Part shown: one piece after another, positions 1 to 5,648 of the stretch
Layout of the letters: every line of letters begins with the position of its first letter
How positions within the stretch are numbered: the stretch's first letter is position 1
Assembly: GCA_009779395.1 (NCBI GenBank)
Contig: WREJ01000083.1
Coordinates: 1 to 5,648 of the forward strand
Reading direction: 5' to 3'
DNA length: 5,648 nucleotides
DNA from: Coriobacteriia bacterium
GTDB taxonomy: Bacteria > Actinomycetota > Coriobacteriia > WRKU01 > WQUG01
Position numbers and translations under genes: made by a program
Notes under the pieces: generated by a model
Seen by the model: only the letters and a program-made list of their open reading frames with translations
What the model was told of the DNA's origin: nothing
The model's database searches: none

Positions 1-1062
1 TGCTAGTGGCCATATAAGGTAGGGAGAAAAGCGATCATCAGTGTCACCAACACCTACTTGACCGTATTCATTATAGCCCCATCCCCACAAGCTGTCATTT
101 GTTCTCATAGCAAGGGAGTGCCAGCCATTTGCAGCAGCGACAAACAGCCAATTGTTGTCACTGCCAACTTGTGCAGGTGTGAGTTGATCGTCGACACTAA
201 TGTCCTGCCCTGCTTGGCCACCCCAATTGCTTCCCCATGCCCAAAGCGTAGCGTCTGCTTTGATAGCAAGGGTGTGAGAAGCTCCTGCAGACACTGCTGC
301 CCAGTCAGTATCAGTACCAACTTGCTCAGGTATTACTTGGTTGCCCCATGCAGTACCGAGTCCTGTTCTGCCATTTTGGCTATTTCCCCATGCCCAGAGC
401 GTGCCATCTGACCTGATGGCTAGGGAACAGTCATTTCCTGCAGACACCTGTGTCCAGTTAGTGTCAGTACCTACTTGTGTCGGTGTTGGTTGTGGGACTG
501 TTGCCGGGAAAAATCCTAGTTGATTAAACCAGTTGTCTCCCCATGCCCAAAGGGTGCCATCTGCTTTGATAGCAAGGGAGTGGCCATTTCCTGCAGACAC
601 AGTTGCCCAGTCAGCATCAGTCCCTATTTGCGCGGGCGTGCCTTGATTGCCTGTTACAGCACCCAGTCCTGTTTTGCCAGTTGCGTGGCTTCCCCATGAC
701 CAGAGCGTGCCATCTGATTTGATGGCAAGGGAGTACTGAGTTCCTGCAGATATCTGTGTCCAGTCAGTAGCAGTCCCTATTTGTGCCGGTGTTAGTTGAG
801 TGCCTACTGTAGTACCGAGTCCTGTTGCAGCTACTTGGTTATCCCCCCATGACCAGAGTGTGCCATCTGATCGCAGAGCAAGGGAGTGATCCCATCCTGC
901 AGACACCGCTGTCCAGTTAGTAGCAGTCCCTATTTGTACTGGCAATAGTTCTTCGCCTGTATCAATGCCCAGTCCTGTTGCGCCAAATTGATTCTCTCCC
1001 CATCCCCAGAGAGTGCCATCTGGTTTGATGCCAAGAGAGTGAGCAGATCCTGCAGAAAAGAG
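1..1062 (-). repeat. 153-bp tandem coding repeat, seven RCC1 units
   Basis: Seven units of 51 codons (the last step is 52) fill this span. The hexamer CTGCAG, within the Ser-Ala-Gly codons TCT GCA GGA, starts at 285, 438, 591, 744, 897 and 1050, exactly 153 bp apart. Codons around GATGGCAC and GGGACTG are also shared between units. The unit nearest the left edge lacks the hexamer and reads Ala-Ala-Ala there. Units 1, 2, 3 and 5 share a TGLG motif where the RCC1 family normally has GQLG. The near-identity at DNA level suggests duplication or gene conversion within the gene. Confidence 0.9.
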
Positions 1063-1332
1063 TTTTGCTTCAGTTCGAATGCCTGACGAACTGAAGGTTG
1101 AAAAGCCACTTGTAGCTACAGCTGGTGCTTCGTTGGGTACAAAACTGTCATCTGCTGCTGGAACAGACATATTCTGAACTTGAGTAACAACCGGATTGAT
1201 GACCGATTGAACCGCACTTGAATTCGCTGCTGCTAGAAAGGGAATTGCCAGAAGAACAATCGCTGCTAGTAGCAGCGCACACTTAGATTTTCTGGAGAGC
1301 CCTTCTATGGGATTTGATATTCTGGCGGTCAT
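1..1332 (-). CDS. Secreted RCC1-repeat beta-propeller protein, 3' end beyond window
   Basis: The frame is open for 444 codons from ATG at 1332 to the left edge, so the C-terminus is missing. The first 36 residues look like a signal peptide: a basic N-region (R4, R14, K15, K17), a hydrophobic core at about 19-35 (ALLLAAIVLLAIPFLAA) and a likely cleavage near AAA/N37. There is no lipobox. A 50-residue linker follows, then seven RCC1-type units from residue 91. Each carries an HSLAIKxDGTLWAWG-like core; the first Trp of WxWG falls at 109, 160, 211, 262, 313, 364 and 416, giving a 51-residue period. RCC1 units form a seven-bladed propeller, usually a protein-binding scaffold; the bacterial secreted members have no common assigned function. 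ATG is preferred over an in-frame GTG 12 nt upstream because that GTG lies inside the Shine-Dalgarno sequence. No anchor is visible; one could lie past the edge. Family call is firm, role unknown. Confidence 0.9.
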   Translation of the reverse strand, partial: MTARISNPIEGLSRKSKCALLLAAIVLLAIPFLAAANSSAVQSVINPVVTQVQNMSVPAADDSFVPNEAPAVATSGFSTFSSSGIRTEAKLFSAGSAHSLGIKPDGTLWGWGENQFGATGLGIDTGEELLPVQIGTATNWTAVSAGWDHSLALRSDGTLWSWGDNQVAATGLGTTVGTQLTPAQIGTATDWTQISAGTQYSLAIKSDGTLWSWGSHATGKTGLGAVTGNQGTPAQIGTDADWATVSAGNGHSLAIKADGTLWAWGDNWFNQLGFFPATVPQPTPTQVGTDTNWTQVSAGNDCSLAIRSDGTLWAWGNSQNGRTGLGTAWGNQVIPEQVGTDTDWAAVSAGASHTLAIKADATLWAWGSNWGGQAGQDISVDDQLTPAQVGSDNNWLFVAAANGWHSLAMRTNDSLWGWGYNEYGQVGVGDTDDRFSPYLIWPLA

Positions 1333-1337
1333 GGTCG

Positions 1338-1344
1338 TCCTCAC
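1338..1344 (-). promoter_or_regulatory. Ribosome binding site of the RCC1 gene
   Basis: On the minus strand GTGAGGA sits 5 nt upstream of the ATG at 1332. It is a good match to the anti-Shine-Dalgarno sequence, and it decides the start against the in-frame GTG that forms part of the same motif. Confidence 0.7.
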
Positions 1345-1349
1345 TATAA

Positions 1350-1361
1350 AAATCATGATTT
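1350..1361. promoter_or_regulatory. 12-bp perfect palindrome in the RCC1 leader
   Basis: AAATCATGATTT is its own reverse complement and lies between the proposed promoter and the ribosome binding site of the RCC1 gene. It could be a small operator, but AT-rich palindromes of this length also arise by chance. No regulator is identified. Confidence 0.3.
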
Positions 1362-1385
1362 AACACACAAAGGTGCCGTTCTTCG

Positions 1386-1404
1386 TACAGTATGAAATAT
1401 TGTA
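1386..1404. promoter_or_regulatory. Operator-like inverted repeat over the RCC1 promoter
   Basis: Two 8-bp half sites, TACAGTAT and ATATTGTA, are separated by GAA and match as inverted repeats with one mismatch. The dyad covers the proposed -10 element and the expected transcription start, where a repressor would block initiation. No regulator gene is in the window, so the function is inferred from position and symmetry only. Confidence 0.35.
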
Positions 1405-1407
1405 ACA
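1399..1407 (-). promoter_or_regulatory. Possible extended -10 promoter for the RCC1 gene
   Basis: The minus strand reads TGTTACAAT: a TACAAT hexamer (5 of 6 to TATAAT) with a TGn extension. No good -35 hexamer is seen at 16-18 bp. Transcription would begin near 1391 and leave a leader of about 60 nt containing the palindrome and the ribosome binding site. Readthrough from the DUF2085 gene is also possible, since no terminator is visible in the gap. Confidence 0.4.
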
Positions 1408-1459
1408 GGAATAGTCACACTCTCCCCACAATGCTCACATCTTAGTCGCCTGGTGTGCT

Positions 1460-2194
1460 CTACGCAAGGATGGTGACATACAGAAATGCCAATGCTAATA
1501 TCAGGGCTAATCCTATGATTGCTGCCAAAGCAAGCGGCAACAACCCGTCGCGCCAGCTGGCTATGCTGCGATAGAAGGGGCGTCTGGTGCCCAGCAGCAC
1601 CAAGGCAAGTGCTGCATAGGTCGCCCAAATGGCAAGGGCAGCGATGACGGCAGTCAGTGCGCCCAGCCAACTACCTGCAGGATACACCATCAAAAACGCC
1701 AACAGCATGCTGGCAGCGATAGCAAGCCATGGACGCACTCTCTCGCTTTTTTTGCCGCTTTTTTTGCCACCTTTTGTGCCACCCAATACTGGCTGGTCTG
1801 ACGAGTGTTGTGCCAGATTATTGATGGCTAAAAAGTAGACGATTGGTGCCAGTGACGCGCCCATGCCAATGCCGGTAACCCAGCGCAGCAGGTTGGTGGT
1901 TTCGCGCAGATACAAATAACTGCTTAGGCCGTCTGCGCCCATAAAAAGCAGGCCGCCTGCCAAAAACAGCAGGTAGTACCAGGGCATCAGACCGTGCCGC
2001 TGCTTACCTTTGTAGACCAGTAGCAGCGCGATAAGCGCAAAAGTCAGCCCGACATAAATGCCGCTACAGCGCGCGCAGACTGCCCAAGTGACACCGCCAA
2101 AGTCGTAGGATCGTGCTGGCAATTGATGGCACAGCCCGTGACCCAGCAGCAGACCCTGGTTGAGTGCGTCCTGTATTGCAGCGAAAAAAGACAT
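1460..2194 (-). CDS. DUF2085 family polytopic membrane protein
   Basis: The 244-residue product carries the DUF2085 signature near its N-terminus: C22-H23-Q24, R28-S29, then C40-A-R-C43-S-G-I-Y-V-G. The conserved Cys/His set suggests metal binding or a redox site, but the biochemical role of the family is not established. About six hydrophobic segments follow, at roughly 44-60, 72-90, 104-124, 156-172, 176-202 and 216-241, so it should be an integral membrane protein. Between the third and fourth lies a very basic loop (139-152, Gly-Lys-Lys-Ser repeats), probably cytoplasmic. The ATG at 2194 is chosen over an in-frame GTG at 2239 because that GTG lies inside the rpoC terminator hairpin and the family motif begins soon after the ATG. 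No Shine-Dalgarno precedes the ATG, while a -10-like TATACT ends 8 bp before it, suggesting leaderless expression. It follows rpoC by 88 bp. Confidence 0.85.
   Translation of the reverse strand: MSFFAAIQDALNQGLLLGHGLCHQLPARSYDFGGVTWAVCARCSGIYVGLTFALIALLLVYKGKQRHGLMPWYYLLFLAGGLLFMGADGLSSYLYLRETTNLLRWVTGIGMGASLAPIVYFLAINNLAQHSSDQPVLGGTKGGKKSGKKSERVRPWLAIAASMLLAFLMVYPAGSWLGALTAVIAALAIWATYAALALVLLGTRRPFYRSIASWRDGLLPLALAAIIGLALILALAFLYVTILA
1745..1768 (-). repeat. Two perfect 12-bp tandem repeats, each with an A7 run
   Basis: The coding strand reads GGCAAAAAAAGC twice, encoding Gly-Lys-Lys-Ser twice in the basic loop of the DUF2085 protein. Each copy has seven consecutive A residues, a sequence prone to slippage in replication or transcription. 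Loss or gain of a whole 12-bp unit would stay in frame; a one-base slip would truncate the protein before its last three membrane segments. Confidence 0.8.
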
Positions 2195-2201
2195 GGTGAC
2201 C

Positions 2202-2207
2202 AGTATA
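2202..2207 (-). promoter_or_regulatory. -10-like element for a leaderless DUF2085 transcript
   Basis: TATACT on the minus strand (5 of 6 to TATAAT) is followed by 7 nt and then the ATG at 2194, so transcription would start at or within a base or two of the A of the start codon. No Shine-Dalgarno lies in between. Leaderless genes of this layout are frequent in Actinomycetota. No convincing -35 hexamer is visible; the expected region falls inside the hairpin. Confidence 0.45.
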
Positions 2208-2210
2208 CAG

Positions 2211-2242
2211 AAAGTGGGGCTCCCCTTCAGGAACCCCACCTT
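2211..2242 (-). terminator. Hairpin downstream of rpoC, probable terminator
   Basis: The minus-strand RNA forms a 13-bp stem, AAGGUGGGGUUCC with GGAGCCCCACUUU, closed by a 6-nt loop (UGAAGG). Two pairs are G-U in this orientation; on the plus strand both become mismatches, so the hairpin is built for transcripts coming from rpoC. It begins about 40 nt after the rpoC stop and is preceded by an A-rich stretch. The U tract is weak (UUU, partly in the stem, then CUGUAU), so termination may be partial or the hairpin may instead protect the mRNA 3' end. Confidence 0.6.
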
Positions 2243-2282
2243 GCTTGCTGTTCTTATTTTTTACTGCAGTCTAAGGCAAGAA

Positions 2283-5200
2283 CTAGACCAGCGGCGGGAA
2301 ACCCTTTTTGGCTAGTCCCTTTTCGACCTCTTTAACAGCAGTTGCACCGATGCCTGGTAGTTCTAACAGGTCAGCCTCTGACTTGTTCTCTAGGTCAGCG
2401 ACGTTGCTGACACCACCCTCGGCAAACTTGGTCACCCAGCGTGTCGAAACGCCGATGTCTTTTAGGCTGACATCGTGACCAGGGCTCAACAGTTCTGCCA
2501 CAGGGTTCAGCGGCAGGTCGATGTCTTCGATCTCTAGTTCAGAAAGGTCAGCACCTACCAGCGCATCAAGCGCCGAGAAGTCAACATCGTCTGCAGCAAT
2601 CGAGGCTTCTTTGGCAGCAATTGCTCTGCTCGCACTAAGGCCAGTAAAGTCGATGTCTGGATAGGCGCCGTCACCAGCAGACAACTCGACAATGTCGGTA
2701 GCCGCCTCGACGGGTGCGTTGGGGTCAAAAGTCTGACCCACAAACTCTGAGACGTCGATGCCTGCTTCTTCTTCGTCGTTCCACGACATCAGTGCAATAA
2801 AGTCGTCAGGGTCGACATCCCACTGCTCTGCCTCGGGGATCATGGACTCAATCTCTTGCAAATCATCACGCAGCGCGTCTGGTGCAAGAGTTGTGTCAGA
2901 AACATTGTCGCTTGCGATACGGGTTCCCTTGTAGCTGACGTCAACATTGCGGTAGCGCTTCATGCCTGTTCCTGCAGGAATCAGCTTGCCGATGATAACG
3001 TTTTCTTTCAGGCCAACCAGGTCGTCCTCGCGCGCCTCGATAGCAGCTTGCGCCAACACGGTGGTCGTCCACATAAAGGATGCCAGCGACAGGAAGGACT
3101 CCGAGCCCAGCGACCTCATGGACGCACGTACAATCTGCAGCGGTCCAATCAGGGTGTCACGCGCCTCGGCGGGTTTGCCGTTTGACGCAATCACGCGGTC
3201 GTTTGCCGCCAAGTAAGAGAGTCTGTCCACATAAGAATCAACCAAAAAGTCAGTGTCGCCGCTGTCAAGTACCTTCACCTTTGAAAGCATACGGCTTGCG
3301 ATGATTTCAAAGTGCTTGTCGTTTAGTTCAACACCCTGTCCGCGATAGACTGACTGTAGCTCGTTGATGATCCAGCGCAGCATGTTCTCGCGGCCAACAA
3401 TACGCAGACGGTCAGGTCCGTAGGGACGACCTTTTGTCAGCGGGTCACCTGCCAGCACTTCTGCGCCGTCGGCAACAACCAGCATCGTCGGATCGACTTC
3501 TTTTGATGTCCAGGCTTGCTTGCTTTTACCTTTGCCGCTGCTGATATGGATGCTTACTCCCTCGCCTGCCTCGCGAAGAGAGACTGTTCCGTCGATTTGT
3601 GCCAAGACCGCAAAGGTGCGGTTCGCCTTGGGGGATTCGAGGATTTCATTAACCAGCGCAAGACCGGCTTCTTTGTCGGTGATGTCTTTTCCGGCGACAC
3701 CACCCGTGTGGAAGGTACGCATGGTCAGCTGAGTTCCTGGCTCGCCAATCGACTGAGCAGCGATAACGCCAACGGCCGTACCAATGTCGACCGGCTTGCC
3801 GTTTGACAGGTCGTAGCCGTAACATTTCTGGCAGATGCCGCGCCCTTCTAGGCAGGTCAAAGCCGTGCGAATGACAATCTCGCTGTAGCCGCTCTTTTCA
3901 ATGCGAGCAAGCGTTTCGATGTCGGTGATATAGTCACCCGCTGCCAAAATTAGCTTGTCACCCGTGCCACCAATGTCTTCGGCAACCACACGACCAACCA
4001 AATTGTCGTCAAAGCCACCGTTTTTGTGGTCGGCGCGCAAGTTCATGGCAACACCTTCGTGGGTGCCGCAGTCTTCGGTGCGCACAATCGCATCGTGTAC
4101 AAAGTCAAGGAAGCGGCGTGTGGTGTAACCACCGGTCTCGGTTCCGAGTGCCGTGTCAGCAAGACCTTTGCGGGCACCGTGTGTCGAGATAAAGTACTCC
4201 AGTACCGTCAGACCCTCGCGGAAGTTTGTCTTGATGGGACGGTCGATGACGTCGCCTTTGGGGCTTTGCATCAGACCACGCATACCCGCCAGCTGACGAA
4301 TCTGCTTCAGATTACCACGCGCACCTGACTTCGCCATCAGATAGATGGGATTGCTTTGGTCAAACTCCTCGACCATGGCGTCTCCAACGGCATCTGTTGC
4401 ACGATTCCAGATGTTTACAATTTCGCGGCGGCGTTCCTCAGGGGTCAGCTCGCCCATTTCATAGCTGTCCTCGACTTCTTGCGCTTTTTTCTCGTATTCG
4501 CCAAGTATTTCTGCCTTGTTAGGCGGAATCATGGCGTCGTACAGCGAAACGGTCAGTCCCGCGTGCGTTGCGTAGTGAAAGCCCAGACGCTTGAGGTCGT
4601 CAAGAATGACGCTAATCTGATTGGTCGTATACAGCGAAGCAAGGTCTTCGATGACCGCAGCAATCGCACCTTTGTCCAGAGCGTAATTGATGGTCGGATA
4701 ATCGCTGGGCAAAGCCTCGTTGAACATAACGCGCCCGACGGTGGTCTCGATACGCTGACCTGCCTTGTACTTTACTGGTGCCGCGTCTTTCTCTTCGATA
4801 ACCGCAGTATTTTCTGTCAGACGCACCTGGATTTTTGCCTGCAATTCCAGTTCTGCGCGCGTGTCATAAGCAAACACTGCCTCGGTTGCATTCAAAAAGG
4901 CACGACCCTCGCCCGCAGCACCCTCTTGCATGCTGGTCAGGTGATAAATGCCTAGAACCATGTCCTGAGAAGGAGTCGCCAGAGGGCGTCCATTCGCCGG
5001 AGATTTAATGTTGTTGGTCGAAAGCATTAGTACGCGCGCCTCTGCCTGTGATTCAGTCGAAAGCGGAATATGAACCGCCATCTGGTCACCGTCAAAGTCT
5101 GCGTTAAAGGCAGTACAGACCAGCGGGTGCAGCTGAATGGCTTTACCCTCTACCAGTACTGGTTCAAATGCCTGAATACCCAGACGGTGCAGCGTGGGTG

Positions 5201-5648
5201 CGCGGTTTAGCAGTACCGGATGGTCAGAGATGACCTCTTCGAGGACGTCCCAGACAATGGAGCGTTGTCTCTCTACCAGTTTCTTTGCTGCCTTGATGTT
5301 TGCCGCACCATCGCGTCCGTCACTTTCTGTGTAACGGTCAACCAAGCGCTTCATGACAAAGGGCTTGAACAGCTCGAGCGCCATGTATTTGGGCAGACCA
5401 CATTGGTGCAGTTTTAGTTCAGGGCCGCCTACGATTACAGAACGACCGGAATAGTCAACACGCTTGCCCAGCAGGTTCTGACGGAAGCGTCCTTGCTTGC
5501 CGTTTAGGGTATGTGACAGCGATTTCAGCGCACGCCCCGAGGGGCCTTTTACCTGACGGCGGTCATCGCGGCGGTTGTCAAACAGCTTGTCCACGGCTTC
5601 TTGCAGCATGCGCTTTTCGTTGCTGACAATAATGTCAGGCGCACCCAA
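2283..5648 (-). CDS. rpoC: DNA-directed RNA polymerase subunit beta', 5' end beyond window
   Basis: This encodes the catalytic largest subunit of bacterial RNA polymerase, in the cytoplasmic alpha2-beta-beta'-omega core. The frame is open through the right edge (first codon TTG, read here as internal Leu), so roughly the first 285 residues, by comparison with E. coli, are missing. In order, numbering from the edge: APDIIVxNEKRML and KQGRFRQNLLGKRVDYSGRS (51-70); the magnesium-binding NADFDGD (182-188), which holds the three catalytic Asp; the bridge-helix region with NFREGL...YFISTHGARKGLADTAL (475-501); the second zinc site C527, C599, C606, C609; QSIGEPGTQLTMRTFHTGG of the trigger loop (632-650); and the closing ENVIIGKLIPAGTG (882-895). 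There is no SI3-type insertion. Oddities: a changed block after the trigger loop, and an extra tail of about 210 residues (acidic linker plus helix-hairpin-helix domain). It ends with TAG. rpoB is expected just upstream, outside the window. Confidence 0.98.
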   Translation of the reverse strand: MGAPDIIVSNEKRMLQEAVDKLFDNRRDDRRQVKGPSGRALKSLSHTLNGKQGRFRQNLLGKRVDYSGRSVIVGGPELKLHQCGLPKYMALELFKPFVMKRLVDRYTESDGRDGAANIKAAKKLVERQRSIVWDVLEEVISDHPVLLNRAPTLHRLGIQAFEPVLVEGKAIQLHPLVCTAFNADFDGDQMAVHIPLSTESQAEARVLMLSTNNIKSPANGRPLATPSQDMVLGIYHLTSMQEGAAGEGRAFLNATEAVFAYDTRAELELQAKIQVRLTENTAVIEEKDAAPVKYKAGQRIETTVGRVMFNEALPSDYPTINYALDKGAIAAVIEDLASLYTTNQISVILDDLKRLGFHYATHAGLTVSLYDAMIPPNKAEILGEYEKKAQEVEDSYEMGELTPEERRREIVNIWNRATDAVGDAMVEEFDQSNPIYLMAKSGARGNLKQIRQLAGMRGLMQSPKGDVIDRPIKTNFREGLTVLEYFISTHGARKGLADTALGTETGGYTTRRFLDFVHDAIVRTEDCGTHEGVAMNLRADHKNGGFDDNLVGRVVAEDIGGTGDKLILAAGDYITDIETLARIEKSGYSEIVIRTALTCLEGRGICQKCYGYDLSNGKPVDIGTAVGVIAAQSIGEPGTQLTMRTFHTGGVAGKDITDKEAGLALVNEILESPKANRTFAVLAQIDGTVSLREAGEGVSIHISSGKGKSKQAWTSKEVDPTMLVVADGAEVLAGDPLTKGRPYGPDRLRIVGRENMLRWIINELQSVYRGQGVELNDKHFEIIASRMLSKVKVLDSGDTDFLVDSYVDRLSYLAANDRVIASNGKPAEARDTLIGPLQIVRASMRSLGSESFLSLASFMWTTTVLAQAAIEAREDDLVGLKENVIIGKLIPAGTGMKRYRNVDVSYKGTRIASDNVSDTTLAPDALRDDLQEIESMIPEAEQWDVDPDDFIALMSWNDEEEAGIDVSEFVGQTFDPNAPVEAATDIVELSAGDGAYPDIDFTGLSASRAIAAKEASIAADDVDFSALDALVGADLSELEIEDIDLPLNPVAELLSPGHDVSLKDIGVSTRWVTKFAEGGVSNVADLENKSEADLLELPGIGATAVKEVEKGLAKKGFPPLV
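2286..2477 (-). other. Beta' C-terminal alphaCTD-like helix-hairpin-helix domain
   Basis: Residues 1058-1121 of the partial beta' resemble the C-terminal domain of RNA polymerase alpha. The core NVADLENKSEADLL, then PGIGATAVKEVEKGLAKKGF, aligns without gaps to the alpha pattern of TVxDLxxKSEEDLL, xNxGxKSLxEVxxKLxxxGL. Extending the alignment upstream puts VSTR over the LSVR or LTVR of alpha, so R1070 lines up with E. coli alpha R265, the main DNA-contact residue. Positions equal to alpha N268, K298 and S299 are Thr, Thr and Ala here, so DNA contact may be weakened or altered. A generic HHH_5 or DUF4332-type helix-hairpin-helix domain is the main alternative. Confidence 0.65.
2484..2891 (-). 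other. Acidic low-complexity linker in beta' tail
   Basis: Residues 920-1055 join the conserved beta' end to the terminal helix-hairpin-helix domain. They are rich in Asp, Glu, Ala and Ser, poor in Lys and Arg, and have no recognisable fold, so they are probably disordered. A short motif recurs: DDFIAL (948-953), IDFTGL (999-1004) and VDFSAL (1022-1027). I infer a flexible tether. Confidence 0.6.

Noticed and set aside
58..411. Plus-strand open frame of 117 codons
   Set aside because: It lies wholly antisense to the RCC1-repeat gene. Its apparent repeats are the complement of the 153-bp units, and it has no family resemblance of its own.
1353..1670. Minus-strand frame overlapping the end of the DUF2085 gene, with a Cys-x2-Cys tail (LRCEHCGESV) running into the gap
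   Set aside because: Most of it is a shifted reading of the DUF2085 gene, whose own frame has clear membrane segments. The tail looks a little like a zinc-ribbon end, but it has no start codon with a ribosome binding site of its own, so I treat it as chance.
2195..2239. In-frame GTG at 2239 as the start of the DUF2085 protein
   Set aside because: It would add 15 residues encoded by the terminator hairpin stem and loop, with no family motif there. The ATG at 2194 is the better start.
2555..2743. Minus-strand 62-codon frame within the rpoC tail
   Set aside because: It is an alternate frame of the acidic linker. The beta' frame is continuous through it to the conserved terminal domain.
3621..3668. 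Frameshift as the cause of the missing GLPRV-FEAR motif
   Set aside because: The beta' frame stays open, DIT before and the following beta-strand region after are in the same frame, and the segment still aligns in outline (GLxxVxEIxE). Divergence explains it better than a double frameshift.
4356..4955. Plus-strand open frame of 199 codons opposite rpoC
   Set aside because: The opposite strand encodes unmistakable beta' sequence across the whole span. The antisense product resembles nothing I recognise and has no upstream ribosome binding site of note.

Overview
All three genes in this window lie on the minus strand, so transcription runs from the right edge to the left. Reading in that direction: (1) the 3' part of rpoC, encoding the C-terminal 1121 residues of the RNA polymerase beta' subunit, which enters from beyond the right edge; (2) a short junction holding a strong hairpin (probable rpoC terminator) and a -10-like element placed for a leaderless start; (3) a 244-residue polytopic membrane protein of the DUF2085 family; (4) a 127-bp gap with a possible promoter, two dyad-symmetric elements and a good ribosome binding site; (5) the first 444 codons of a secreted RCC1-repeat (beta-propeller) protein that leaves through the left edge with no stop reached.

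The organism is a bacterium. The polymerase lacks the large trigger-loop insertion (SI3) of Proteobacteria. Beta' core motifs, mid-range base composition by eye, a DUF2085 neighbour and a probable leaderless start together fit Actinomycetota, with Coriobacteriia my best guess. This is inference from remembered family features and should be confirmed by a phylogeny of the beta' sequence.

The most striking element is the end of beta'. After the normal end of the conserved subunit there is an acidic, low-complexity linker of about 135 residues. It is followed by a 64-residue helix-hairpin-helix module that aligns almost without gaps to the C-terminal domain of the RNA polymerase alpha subunit (alphaCTD), the part that contacts UP elements and activators. 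An arginine lines up with alpha R265, while several other DNA-contact positions differ. In the same subunit the usually near-invariant block after the trigger loop (GLPRV...FEAR) is strongly altered.

The RCC1 gene is built from seven units of about 51 codons. Six of them carry the same CTGCAG hexamer at an exact 153-bp spacing, which points to recent amplification or homogenisation. I see no RNA genes, CRISPR arrays, insertion sequences or integrase-type genes. No gene-free stretch exceeds 127 bp.
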